Source: an uncultured Bacteroidota bacterium (GTDB taxonomy: Bacteria > Bacteroidota > Bacteroidia > JABEUT01). From it: a DNA stretch of 64,000 nucleotides. Positions 43,516 through 52,634 of this stretch are shown one piece after another; position 1 is the stretch's first letter; each line of letters starts with the position of its first letter. A program made the translations under genes and the position numbers. The DNA is taken from NCBI GenBank assembly GCA_903863935.1, contig CAIPDV010000026.1, forward strand, positions 25,515 through 89,514, given 5' to 3'. The notes below the pieces were generated by a model. That model had not been told where the DNA came from. It searched no databases and was given only the letters and a program-made list of their open reading frames with translations.

Positions 43516-44759
43516 TGGAACCTGTATTAAAAATAGAAAATCTAAGCAAAAAGTATATCCTTAATCATCAGGCACAGGAAAGGTATGTAGCCCTGCGAGA
43601 TGTGATAACTAATAAAGCCAAATCTGTATTAGGAAGCAAGAAAGAAAAGGTCCCGAAATATTCGGAGGAATTCTGGGCGCTAAAAGATGTTGCTTTTGAG
43701 GTAAATCAAGGTGACCGAGTTGGAATCATAGGAAGAAATGGAGCCGGAAAATCGACATTGCTTAAAATAATCAGCCAGATAACTGAACCAACAACCGGCA
43801 AAATAACGATTAATGGCAGGGTCGCAAGTCTTTTGGAAGTAGGTACAGGCTTTCACCCGGAGTTAACAGGCAGGGAAAATATTTTTCTGAATGGCTCAAT
43901 AATGGGAATGAGTAAAAAAGAAATCCAAAGCAAGTTTGATGAGATTGTTGCTTTTTCTGAAGTTGAAAAATTCTTGGACACACCGGTGAAGCGTTATAGC
44001 AGCGGTATGTATGTGAGACTTGCATTCTCAGTAGCAGCACATCTTGAACCCGATATCCTCATTGTAGATGAAGTTTTGGCAGTAGGTGATGTTGCATTCC
44101 AGAAAAAGTGCCTTGGTAAAATGGAAGAAGTGTCGGGACATGGCAGAACAATTTTGTTTGTAAGCCATAATATGCAAGCCATTCAGAAAATATGCACCAA
44201 GTCTGTGTTGCTCAAATATGGTAAGATAATTGCAATTGGTGACACAGATTCAGTGATTGAAGAATACCTGAATACAAATACAAATAACCAATCCGTTTAC
44301 GAAATTGAATCTCTGGAAAACGAAAGTACTATGCCAGGCTTCATTACCCGTGTTCAATTTGAAGATTTGAATGGAACTCCTGTAAATGAAATACCTATAG
44401 GCAGGGCTTGGCAGGCAAGAATAACGTTGAAGTTAAATAGAAAGGTAGAACACTTCATTACCGGACTGGGGTTAGTTACCCAATTTGAATTGCCGGTTTG
44501 TACGTCGTGGACTACCCCAAAGGACCTTGAAGCTGGAGAATACGAAGTTTTGTTTACGAATGAGGATATTATGGTTACCCGCGGAATTTATAACATTGTA
44601 ATTGGTTTATCCGAAAACAAAGTGGCATTTCAGTATCTTGATAAAGGAATATCATTGCACATTTCTGACGTGAGTGATTTAGTGAAAGAAGAGCGTATCG
44701 TAAATACAGAAAGTGGTTTGCTGATAAATCAAATGAAGGCTAAAATAATCAGAAAATAA
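43515..44759 (+). CDS. wzt: ABC polysaccharide exporter ATPase with C-terminal glycan-binding domain (Wzt type)
   Basis: The 414-residue protein has an ABC domain (residues about 1-250) with Walker A IGRNGAGKSTLLKII, a signature region KRYSSGMYVRLAFSVAAHL, Walker B ILIVDEVLAVGD and H-loop LFVSHNMQAI. A C-terminal domain (about 265-414) has the beta-sandwich look of Wzt carbohydrate-binding domains that read the glycan terminus. Such domains imply export of a capped, full-length polymer. It overlaps wzm by one base. Confidence 0.92.
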   Translation: MEPVLKIENLSKKYILNHQAQERYVALRDVITNKAKSVLGSKKEKVPKYSEEFWALKDVAFEVNQGDRVGIIGRNGAGKSTLLKIISQITEPTTGKITINGRVASLLEVGTGFHPELTGRENIFLNGSIMGMSKKEIQSKFDEIVAFSEVEKFLDTPVKRYSSGMYVRLAFSVAAHLEPDILIVDEVLAVGDVAFQKKCLGKMEEVSGHGRTILFVSHNMQAIQKICTKSVLLKYGKIIAIGDTDSVIEEYLNTNTNNQSVYEIESLENESTMPGFITRVQFEDLNGTPVNEIPIGRAWQARITLKLNRKVEHFITGLGLVTQFELPVCTSWTTPKDLEAGEYEVLFTNEDIMVTRGIYNIVIGLSENKVAFQYLDKGISLHISDVSDLVKEERIVNTESGLLINQMKAKIIRK

Positions 44760-44768
44760 TTCGATTCT

Positions 44769-45416
44769 ATGAAATTACATTTGGGTTGCGGACAGCGATA
44801 TTTGGAAGGATATGTTAATATTGATTACCCTCTTAGCGAGCACAGCGTGCAACAAAAAAGTGTTGCGGACAGGTTTGACGATTTAAAAGAATTAAGTTTT
44901 GAAAAAGGCTCCATTGAAGAGGTTCGGTTGCACCATGTGTTTGAACATTTTTCAAGAACTACCGCCTGTGCATTTCTTGCCGGATGGAATTCCTGGCTCG
45001 CGGAAGGCGGGAGTATTCGTATAGAGGTCCCTGATTTTGAAAAGACAAGTAAAGTTGCATTAAGCAAATGGAGCAGCCTTAAAGAAAAATCAGTTGCAAT
45101 CAGGCATATTTTTGGCTCCCAGGAGGCGCACTGGGCAGTACATTATCAGGGATATACTTCTTTATTGCTTTCATCGTTCGTTGAATTGTATGGTTATAAA
45201 ACCGCTTCTATAAAAAAAATAGCATACCTGGGAACGTACAATATTGAGCTATTTGCCAAGAAAGTAAGTTCTATTAGTAAGGAAGAATCAGATAAAATAA
45301 CAGCAGCTTATTTAAAGAATTTTCTTTTAGATTCTTCACCCAGCGAAATGCTGATGCTTGATACATGGATAAACGAATACCGATTGCAAGTATGTAAAAC
45401 CTTTGCCTCTGAATGA
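44769..45416 (+). CDS. SAM-dependent methyltransferase-like protein
   Basis: The 215-residue protein begins MKLHLGCGQRYLEGYVNIDY, the motif I of many class I methyltransferases in sugar clusters, followed by VRLHHVFEHFSRTTACAF and AEGGSIRIEVPDFE. It may methylate a sugar or cap the polymer, which would fit the Wzt-type exporter; this is inference. Its stop overlaps the next start (ATGA). Confidence 0.78.
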   Translation: MKLHLGCGQRYLEGYVNIDYPLSEHSVQQKSVADRFDDLKELSFEKGSIEEVRLHHVFEHFSRTTACAFLAGWNSWLAEGGSIRIEVPDFEKTSKVALSKWSSLKEKSVAIRHIFGSQEAHWAVHYQGYTSLLLSSFVELYGYKTASIKKIAYLGTYNIELFAKKVSSISKEESDKITAAYLKNFLLDSSPSEMLMLDTWINEYRLQVCKTFASE

Positions 45417-46228
45417 GTACTGTTAGTGTCATTATTCCGACCTGGAATCGTGCAGGAACATTAAAAAGAGCAATTCTGAGTGTATTGAATCAAACTTACC
45501 CTGTTACTGAAATTTTAGTATGTGATGATGGTTCTACTGATAATTCAAAGCAAACAGTTTTAGAAATAAATGATACCAGAATAAAATGGATTGAAGGTAC
45601 ACATGCCGGAATGCCTTCTATTCCAAGAAACAGAGGGATTGCGTCAAGTGTGGGAGAATGGCTGGGATTTCTGGATAGCGATGATGAATGGCTGCCGACT
45701 AAAATTGGAAAGCAAATTTCTGCTGCTGAAAAGTTGAAAACAGATGCCGTTTGCAGCAATGCATTTCGGATAATTCCCGGAAATGAATCGGGCAAACCCT
45801 ATTTGAACTATCAAGGGCAAAGCCTATCGTTTAAGGAATTAATAAAATGTAATTATATCATCTGTAGTTCTGTAATGTTTAAACGGAGCCTGTTAAATAC
45901 TGTTGTTGGCTTCCCTGAATCGATTGAATTTAAAGCAATTGAAGACTACACATTGTGGCTTCGTGTGGCAACTCAAACCTCTTTTGCATATCTGGAAGAA
46001 CCGTTAGTGAATTATTTTGATGATCCTAAACAGAGTATTCGGTCCGGAGGTATGACAGAGGCACAGCAGCGGAAAATTATTTTAAATAATTTGTTAGTTT
46101 GGACGGGAAAAAATGAATTAAAAGTAGATAACAACTACTTTAAACTTGCGAGAATCGAATATTATAAATCGGTAAAATTAACCAGCCAAAATATTTTTAC
46201 TTATTTAATTGAACGATTTAAAAATTGA
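45413..46228 (+). CDS. Glycosyltransferase family 2
   Basis: The 271-residue GT-A protein has SVIIPTWNRAGTLKRAILSVL, VCDDGSTDNS and the DxD region WLGFLDSDDEWLP. The acceptor side includes FKAIEDYTLWLRVA. It would add one sugar to the lipid-linked glycan at the inner face of the membrane. It overlaps the previous gene by 4 bases. Confidence 0.92.
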   Translation: MSTVSVIIPTWNRAGTLKRAILSVLNQTYPVTEILVCDDGSTDNSKQTVLEINDTRIKWIEGTHAGMPSIPRNRGIASSVGEWLGFLDSDDEWLPTKIGKQISAAEKLKTDAVCSNAFRIIPGNESGKPYLNYQGQSLSFKELIKCNYIICSSVMFKRSLLNTVVGFPESIEFKAIEDYTLWLRVATQTSFAYLEEPLVNYFDDPKQSIRSGGMTEAQQRKIILNNLLVWTGKNELKVDNNYFKLARIEYYKSVKLTSQNIFTYLIERFKN

Positions 46229-46279
46229 GTACAAGGAATGACAGGGAAAATTTGCTAAATGGTATCGAATGGAACATTG

Positions 46280-46287
46280 TATCTTTG
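46280..46287 (+). promoter_or_regulatory. Possible internal promoter (-7 element) in the polysaccharide cluster
   Basis: TATCTTTG is an exact TAnnTTTG match in a 96-bp gap, 37 bases before the ATG at 46325. It could split the cluster into two transcripts. Confidence 0.45.
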
Positions 46288-46324
46288 ATATAGGACATTC
46301 TTAAATTATCAACTATTTCGGCGC

Positions 46325-47149
46325 ATGAGTTTAATTCAGAACGTGAATAATTTGTTTTTACCTAAAGATAGAATAGTCTTATTTTATAAAAAAAAGGTTG
46401 AAAAGTTGGACTGCATTAATATGCCTGTCGGTAAATTGAATGATGAATTACTATTTGTTACCATATCCTATAATAACGCCAATGTTATTAAGCATCAGAT
46501 AAGATTAATTAAAAAAAATATCACAGATAAGCATTTTCATATTGTTGTCGATAATTCCACTAATAAAGAAATAAGAGATCAAATTAAGAAACATTGTATG
46601 GAGGGAAATGTGGCATATGTTTCTCTTCACGAAAACCCATTTTCAACAGGAAGTGCGTCTCATGCAGTTGTTTTAAATTGGGCATTCAGGCAATTGGTAT
46701 TAAGGTACACTCCAAAAATCGTTGGTTTTATTGACCATGATATATACCCTGTAAAACCGCATCGTATTGGGCAAATTTTAAGCAACCAGCCATTTTACGG
46801 CCTCTTACAGGAAAGAGAGGATTATTGGTATTTATGGCCTGGCTTTTGTTTTTTCACGAAGAAAATTTACATGAATAGTTCAATGGATTTTATGCCCCGC
46901 ACATCGAATGGAATTGGGTATGACACGGGGGGAGCCCTTTATAATTCAATATATCATTCCTTCGAGAAAAGCACATTGAAATTTCCGGCACAAACATATG
47001 AGAACATAAGAGAAGGTGAGGTTTTTCAGTCCGACAAAATGGAAGTAATAGATAACTGGGTTCATAGCTTTAATGGGTCCTATTGGATGGAGGTGAAGGA
47101 TAAAGAGGAAATTCTCGATAAAGTACTGAATGATTATTACAACAGTTAG
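46325..47149 (+). CDS. Predicted glycosyltransferase (GT-A-like)
   Basis: The 274-residue protein has a GT-A-like start (LLFVTISYNNANVIKHQIRL), an acidic VVDNSTNKE in place of the usual DDGS motif, and the DxD-type IVGFIDHDIYPVKPH. The rest is rich in aromatic residues (EDYWYLWPGFCFFTKKIY). No specific family was recognised beyond this. It is flanked by glycosyltransferase genes on the same strand. Confidence 0.65.
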   Translation: MSLIQNVNNLFLPKDRIVLFYKKKVEKLDCINMPVGKLNDELLFVTISYNNANVIKHQIRLIKKNITDKHFHIVVDNSTNKEIRDQIKKHCMEGNVAYVSLHENPFSTGSASHAVVLNWAFRQLVLRYTPKIVGFIDHDIYPVKPHRIGQILSNQPFYGLLQEREDYWYLWPGFCFFTKKIYMNSSMDFMPRTSNGIGYDTGGALYNSIYHSFEKSTLKFPAQTYENIREGEVFQSDKMEVIDNWVHSFNGSYWMEVKDKEEILDKVLNDYYNS

Positions 47150-47198
47150 TTATGGCGGAAGAAGTAATTCCAGTTGGAGATAATTTGATAACATTAAA

Positions 47199-48374
47199 AT
47201 GAAAATACTGCATACAGTAGAATCATATTATCCGGCCATAGGCGGTATGCAGGAGGTTGTAAAACAGCTTTCTGAAAGGCTTGCTAAGCTTGGTCATGAG
47301 GTTACCGTTGCCACAAAAAAGCATTCTGAGAGAAAAGATAACATTTTGAATGGTGTACAGATTGAAGAGTTCGCAATAGAGGGAAATGCTGTTCATGGAA
47401 TAACAGGAGATGTGGAAAAATATAAAGGCTTTCTTTTGAATAGTAAATTCGATATTGTGACCAATTTTGCTGCTCAGCAGTGGGCTACGGATATTGCGCT
47501 CCCAATACTTGATAAAATATCAGGTAAGAAAGTAAGTGTTCCGACAGGTTTCTCCGGGCTCTATTTGACTGAGTATAAAGATTACTTTGAGAAGATGACA
47601 ACATGGATGAAAGGTTATGATTCCAATGTTTTTTTATCCGAAGATTATCGGGACATTAATTTCGCAAAAGCAAACGGAATAACCAAAAATGTAATTATTC
47701 CTAATGGTGCTGCCGCAGATGAGTTTCTGCAGGATTCTAAAATTGATATTCGCAAAAAACTTGGAATAAGCAAAGAGACATTTTTAATATTGCATGTAGG
47801 CTCATATACAGAGTTAAAGGGCCATATTGAAGCATTAAAGATTTATTTAAGATCAAAAATAAAAAATGGGGTTTTGCTTTTTGTTGGCCATCGGAACGAG
47901 TTATTTCAAAACTATGTAAATAAGAGCAGGCGGTTTAAATTATGGAAATACTCGAACTTTGTAAATAGTAAACCTATTGTAATAACAGCCGAACTTACAA
48001 GAGATGAAACAGTAGCAGCTTACAAGTCAGCAGATCTGTTTTTATTCCCATCAAATATTGAATGTTCTCCAATAGTTCTGTTCGAATCAATGGCTTCGCG
48101 TTTGCCGTTTCTTGTAACAGATGTAGGTAACTCTGAGGAAATAATAAAATGGGGTAGTGGAGGAGAATTACTGCCAACACAAATAGATGGAAGTGGATAT
48201 AGTCATGCAGAGATCGGTAAATCAGCATTGAAACTAAATCAAATTTATTTTAATAAGGAGAAAAGAAATGAGCTTGGAGAAAAAGGCTATGACGCCTGGC
48301 AAAAGAACTTTAGTTGGGAGGTAATCAGTAAAAAATACGAAGCCCTCTATTATCAACTCTTAAATGAAAAATAA
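47199..48374 (+). CDS. Glycosyltransferase family 4
   Basis: The 391-residue GT-B protein opens MKILHTVESYYPAIGGMQEVVKQLSERL, with the N-terminal glycine-rich acceptor loop, and has the C-terminal donor site SADLFLFPSNIECSPIVLFESMASRLPFLVTD with the E-x7-E type pattern. It is a retaining transferase predicted to act on the lipid-linked glycan. It lies 3 bp before the fucosyltransferase gene. Confidence 0.92.
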   Translation: MKILHTVESYYPAIGGMQEVVKQLSERLAKLGHEVTVATKKHSERKDNILNGVQIEEFAIEGNAVHGITGDVEKYKGFLLNSKFDIVTNFAAQQWATDIALPILDKISGKKVSVPTGFSGLYLTEYKDYFEKMTTWMKGYDSNVFLSEDYRDINFAKANGITKNVIIPNGAAADEFLQDSKIDIRKKLGISKETFLILHVGSYTELKGHIEALKIYLRSKIKNGVLLFVGHRNELFQNYVNKSRRFKLWKYSNFVNSKPIVITAELTRDETVAAYKSADLFLFPSNIECSPIVLFESMASRLPFLVTDVGNSEEIIKWGSGGELLPTQIDGSGYSHAEIGKSALKLNQIYFNKEKRNELGEKGYDAWQKNFSWEVISKKYEALYYQLLNEK

Positions 48375-48377
48375 GAA

Positions 48378-49259
48378 ATGATTATAGTAAGATTAATGGG
48401 AGGGTTGGGGAATCAAATGTTTCAGTATGCTATTGGGAAAAGATTGGCATTACTTCGAAACACGGAGTTGAAAGTGGATGTGTCGTTCCTGAATGACAAG
48501 AAGCTAAACCATACAATGCGCAAATATGAATTGAATATATTTTCTTCGAATATTCAAATTGCAAATGAAGCAGAAGTAGAAAAGTTTTATTCCGTACAAA
48601 AAAGCAAAATAATGAGAGGGTTAAAAAAGTTATTCCCTTTTCTTTATACGTATCATATAGTTCCCGAAAAGCAGCATGAATATTCTGAAGATATATTAAA
48701 TTCTCCCAAAAACTCATTATTGATTGGTTACTGGCAAACAGAAAAATATTTTAAAAGTATTGGCAATAATATAAGAGAGGACTTTAAATTTAAAGAGTCA
48801 TTATCCGGACTTAATGAGGAACTAGCGAAAAGGATTATATCAAGCCAATCGGTTAGTGTTCATATTAGGCGTGGAGATTATGTTCTGGATAAGGAAACAC
48901 GCGAGTTTCATGGACTTTGTACACCGGAATATTATTATTCCGGAATTGATTTTATCAAAGAAAAGTTTCCGGATATTAACCTGTTCGTTTTTTCAGACGA
49001 AATGGATTGGGTGAAAGAAAACATGAAGTTTAATGTACCGGTTACTTACGTTGAAAATAATTCAGGGAATTATAGTTACATAGATATGCAACTTATGAGT
49101 TTGTGCAAGCACAATATTATTGCAAACAGTAGCTTTAGCTGGTGGGGTGCCTGGTTGAACAACAATCCTAAAAAAATGGTTGTTGCTCCCGCAAAATGGT
49201 TTCTAAATAGTACAGTTAATACGAATGATGTTATACCGGAAACATGGCACAAACTATAG
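48378..49259 (+). CDS. GT11 alpha-1,2-fucosyltransferase-like protein
   Basis: The 293-residue protein has the GT11 hallmarks: IIVRLMGGLGNQMFQYAIGK at the N-terminus, the donor motif VSVHIRRGDYV, and ANSSFSWWGAWLN near the end. Members transfer L-fucose from GDP-fucose, mostly in alpha-1,2 linkage to galactose. No GDP-fucose synthesis genes are in this window. The stop overlaps the next gene's start by 16 bases. Confidence 0.93.
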   Translation: MIIVRLMGGLGNQMFQYAIGKRLALLRNTELKVDVSFLNDKKLNHTMRKYELNIFSSNIQIANEAEVEKFYSVQKSKIMRGLKKLFPFLYTYHIVPEKQHEYSEDILNSPKNSLLIGYWQTEKYFKSIGNNIREDFKFKESLSGLNEELAKRIISSQSVSVHIRRGDYVLDKETREFHGLCTPEYYYSGIDFIKEKFPDINLFVFSDEMDWVKENMKFNVPVTYVENNSGNYSYIDMQLMSLCKHNIIANSSFSWWGAWLNNNPKKMVVAPAKWFLNSTVNTNDVIPETWHKL

Positions 49260-50698
49260 ATAACCCGGAAATTACAGTATTAATGCCTGTTTATAATGGA
49301 GAGAAATATCTCCGGCTGGCAATTGAAAGTATATTGAACCAAACGTTTTCTGGTTTTGAATTTTTGATTGTTAATGATGGTAGCACAGATTCAAGTGAGG
49401 CAATTGTTAAGTCATTTTCTGATACAAGAATCAGGTTAATACAAAACACAAATAAGGGATTACCGAATGCTTTAAATTTTGGAATTCATGAAGCCAAGGG
49501 AAAGTATATTGCACGAATGGATTGTGATGATATTGCTTTACCTGATAGGCTAATAAGAGAGTTGGGCGTGCTTCAAAAAAATCCGGAAATTGATATTGTA
49601 AGCAGTTTTGTTTCACTAATTAATCCGGAAGGTACGCCGATAAAAGCATGGCAAGATAATGGTAGAGCTATAACCAATGACGAGATTATTAAGCAACTCC
49701 CGATTGAAAATTGCCTGGCGCATCCAACTATTATGGTGAAAAGGGAAGTGTTATTGAAATATAAATACAATGCCAAGCAGAAGTATGCAGAAGATTGGGA
49801 CCTGTGGCTTAGAATGGCGTCTGGTAAATGTGTATTTTATAAAATAAATGAACTGCTTTTATTATATAGGATCCATCTGCAATCAGCTCAAGGGCTTGTA
49901 TTAAATAAAAGTCATTATTATAAAAAGACAAAAACACTGTTCAGATATTTTGCGAATAAATTAAAAAAAATAAATATTAATTTATTCGATTTGAAGGTGC
50001 TGAGAAGCGCATGCACAAGCCTTGTAAGGTATGGTATTGATTTAATTTCTCCAAAATTAAACAGGACACTCGAGCAAATATTTGCAATCAATCCATTTAA
50101 AGTCATCTCTCAGTATTCTAAGCTTAAAAAATTTTGCAGGGAAGAAAATGGACGTAAGGATGCATTATGTTTATTTATTCCTGGGACTTATGGGGGTAAA
50201 GCAGCGGATTTTTATTCTGAACTGATTTCTCTTTGTGCAGAGTTAAATCCCATAGTCTTTATAACATCTAAGCCAGGCGGACAATTTAAGGACAATACTA
50301 AGGTTTTTGACATAAGTTTAATAAGCGATTATCCGGGTTTTCACAGAAGAGTCAAAAGAAATATTTTAAACAAAATTTCAAAATTTCAGAATTGTACTTT
50401 GTTAGGGTCTAACTCAGTTTTTTATTATAATTTACTTGGCTCATTAAATTATAGTGCAAGTTGTATGGATTTGATTTATCTTGTTGAAAACCCATCCGAA
50501 GCTGGTGAGGAAATGTTGAAATATGATTTCCCAATGCTTGCTTTACCTTATGTTGAACGACTGCAACACAGGATTGTGGTGAATGAAAAGCAATGTGGAG
50601 AGATTAAAGAATTATATGAGAATAATAATGTGGATCCTAAATACCTGGAAAGAATTACTTACTTTTCAAAATTAAGAGAAGTGATAATAAATAATTAA
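49244..50698 (+). CDS. GT2 glycosyltransferase fused to an incomplete GT4-like half
   Basis: The 484-residue protein has an N-terminal GT2 domain (ITVLMPVYNGEKYLRLAIES, VNDGSTDSSE, YIARMDCDDIALPDR, EDWDLWLRMA). From about residue 275 it matches the linker and the first half of the GT4 part of the gene at 52635 (FAINPFKVISQYSKLKKF versus TINPLKVFGSFYDLKKYL). The glycine loop is changed to GTYGGKAADF, and the protein ends where the paralogue's donor-binding domain would start. The second half is therefore probably not a working GT4. Confidence 0.85.
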   Translation: MAQTIDNPEITVLMPVYNGEKYLRLAIESILNQTFSGFEFLIVNDGSTDSSEAIVKSFSDTRIRLIQNTNKGLPNALNFGIHEAKGKYIARMDCDDIALPDRLIRELGVLQKNPEIDIVSSFVSLINPEGTPIKAWQDNGRAITNDEIIKQLPIENCLAHPTIMVKREVLLKYKYNAKQKYAEDWDLWLRMASGKCVFYKINELLLLYRIHLQSAQGLVLNKSHYYKKTKTLFRYFANKLKKININLFDLKVLRSACTSLVRYGIDLISPKLNRTLEQIFAINPFKVISQYSKLKKFCREENGRKDALCLFIPGTYGGKAADFYSELISLCAELNPIVFITSKPGGQFKDNTKVFDISLISDYPGFHRRVKRNILNKISKFQNCTLLGSNSVFYYNLLGSLNYSASCMDLIYLVENPSEAGEEMLKYDFPMLALPYVERLQHRIVVNEKQCGEIKELYENNNVDPKYLERITYFSKLREVIINN

Positions 50699-50699
50699 G

Positions 50700-51686
50700 A
50701 TGGTCTCAATTATAATACCCTCCTATAATGCAGCGAGTTTGTTGCCTGAGACACTACGCAGTCTTCAGAAGCAGAAATATGCAGATTGGGAATGTATTGT
50801 TGTTGATGATGGTTCAACTGATAACACAAAGGAAATTGTAACGGCATTTAGTAATCAAGATGACCGCTATAAATATTTTTACCAACCGAATGAGGGCCCA
50901 TCAGCTGCAAGGAATAGAGGAATAAATGAATCAAAGGGAGGGTATATACAGTTTTTAGATTCGGATGATATGCTTGAAAGTGATAAGTTGCATAAGCAAG
51001 TTGAACTTCTTGACGCTAAAGTAGAATACGATATTGTATATGGTAATTCATGCTATTTTGAAGCATCGGAAAATGGAGAGCCCCGGTTAATATCAAAGGA
51101 GGATCCAAACTGGCAGAGGAAGGTAAGCGGGAAAGGGGATATAGTTATTAGTACAATTTTAAAGGGGAACATAATGGTTGTTCATTCACCATTGGTTAGG
51201 AAATCTGTATTTGAAAATATTGGATTCTGGGATAATGAAATTATGTTCAATGAAGATTGGGATGTATGGACAAGATGTGCATTAAAAGGTATGGGATTTC
51301 TGTTTGATGATACTGCAAATACAAAAGCTTTGATAAGGCTTCATCCCGAAAATAGAAGTAAATCGCTCTATAAAATGTACTTGAATGGGTTGAAGGTATG
51401 CGTTAAAATTGATAATTTGGTTGAAAGGAATGAGTATCATAAAATTCTTAAACTAAAAATGATTTATCACCGTAAATTTCTTGAAAAGGAAATTATGAAA
51501 GTATATGTTGTAGATAAGAATTTGGCCTTAAGTATCGCAAAAAGTATGTTTCAAATAATGCAACTTAATAATTATAAGATTTATGAAAGCCTTATCGAGT
51601 CAGGCTCTCCTCTGAAATTAAGAATGTATTATTTATCGCAGTATGTTTTAAATACTATTAAATACAAAATTGCGAATGTCTCCTAA
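50700..51686 (+). CDS. Glycosyltransferase family 2
   Basis: The 328-residue GT-A protein has SIIIPSYNAASLLPETLRSL, VVDDGSTDNTKEI, GPSAARNRGINESKG and the DxD region IQFLDSDDML, with FNEDWDVWTRCALKG as the acceptor-side acid motif. It starts one base after the previous stop and overlaps the next gene by 11 bases. Confidence 0.92.
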   Translation: MVSIIIPSYNAASLLPETLRSLQKQKYADWECIVVDDGSTDNTKEIVTAFSNQDDRYKYFYQPNEGPSAARNRGINESKGGYIQFLDSDDMLESDKLHKQVELLDAKVEYDIVYGNSCYFEASENGEPRLISKEDPNWQRKVSGKGDIVISTILKGNIMVVHSPLVRKSVFENIGFWDNEIMFNEDWDVWTRCALKGMGFLFDDTANTKALIRLHPENRSKSLYKMYLNGLKVCVKIDNLVERNEYHKILKLKMIYHRKFLEKEIMKVYVVDKNLALSIAKSMFQIMQLNNYKIYESLIESGSPLKLRMYYLSQYVLNTIKYKIANVS

Positions 51687-52626
51687 AGTATCTATATGTA
51701 TTCCTGCCTATAAAAGGGTAGCTTTTTTAAAAAAGGCTCTTCAATCTGTTTTAGAGCAATCCTATAATGATTATGAAATTATAGTTACAGACGATACCCC
51801 TGATAATTCAGTTGAAGAATTGCTAAAAGAATTTGAATTTAATGGTAAACTCAAATATTATCATAATTCTAATTCTTTAGGATCGCCCGATAACTGGAAT
51901 CTTGCAGTAAGTAAGGCTGAAGGTGAGTACGTAAAAATTCTGCATTGTGATGATTATTTCACCAGTTCAGATAGTCTTGGAAAATATGTGGAATTAATGG
52001 AACGAAATCCAGATTCTGATTTTGGATTTTCGTCCACCTTAATTGTGAGTATTCCTGGAAATATCAAAAAGGCATTCATCTGTGATGAGAAACATTTTAA
52101 TAGAATCAAATCAGATCCATATTATCTTTTCTTCAGAAACATGATTGGGGCACCCAGTGCTACAATTTACCGAAGGACATGTAATATGAAGTATGATTCA
52201 AATTTAAAATGGATTGTTGATATAGACCTGTATATCGCTTTCATACAAGCAAATAAAAATATAGCTAATACAAAAGATGTGTTAATATGTACCGTTGATG
52301 GTGGGGAAGGGCAGATAACCCAATCAGTAATGATTGATAAAGATATTCAGATAAGAGAGCATATTTATATTTTCAACAAATTTTTAGATAGAGGGGCAAA
52401 ATTAGATCTGGAAAAATTTCATCTGTTCTTCCAGATATTGTTTTATCAATATAAAGTGAAGGATATTGCTGAGATTGATGCGATATTTAAGATCCCCGAC
52501 AATTTAAGGCCTTTCTTTGATAAGGTATTTGTATCTCTGCATAAAAGAATGCTGTGGACGCGGATAAAAATAAAACTTTATAACACAGCTATAAATAAAA
52601 AGCTATTAAAACTGGAGGTATATTAA
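51676..52626 (+). CDS. Glycosyltransferase family 2
   Basis: Read from the ATG at 51676 (MSPKVSICIPAYKRVAFLKKAL), the protein has 316 residues. GT-A motifs are IVTDDTPDNSVEELL, GSPDNWNLAVSKAEGEYVKIL and the acidic LHCDDYF. It overlaps the end of the previous gene by 11 bases, which indicates coupled translation in the cluster. Confidence 0.9.
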   Translation: MSPKVSICIPAYKRVAFLKKALQSVLEQSYNDYEIIVTDDTPDNSVEELLKEFEFNGKLKYYHNSNSLGSPDNWNLAVSKAEGEYVKILHCDDYFTSSDSLGKYVELMERNPDSDFGFSSTLIVSIPGNIKKAFICDEKHFNRIKSDPYYLFFRNMIGAPSATIYRRTCNMKYDSNLKWIVDIDLYIAFIQANKNIANTKDVLICTVDGGEGQITQSVMIDKDIQIREHIYIFNKFLDRGAKLDLEKFHLFFQILFYQYKVKDIAEIDAIFKIPDNLRPFFDKVFVSLHKRMLWTRIKIKLYNTAINKKLLKLEVY

Positions 52627-52634
52627 GTTATAGG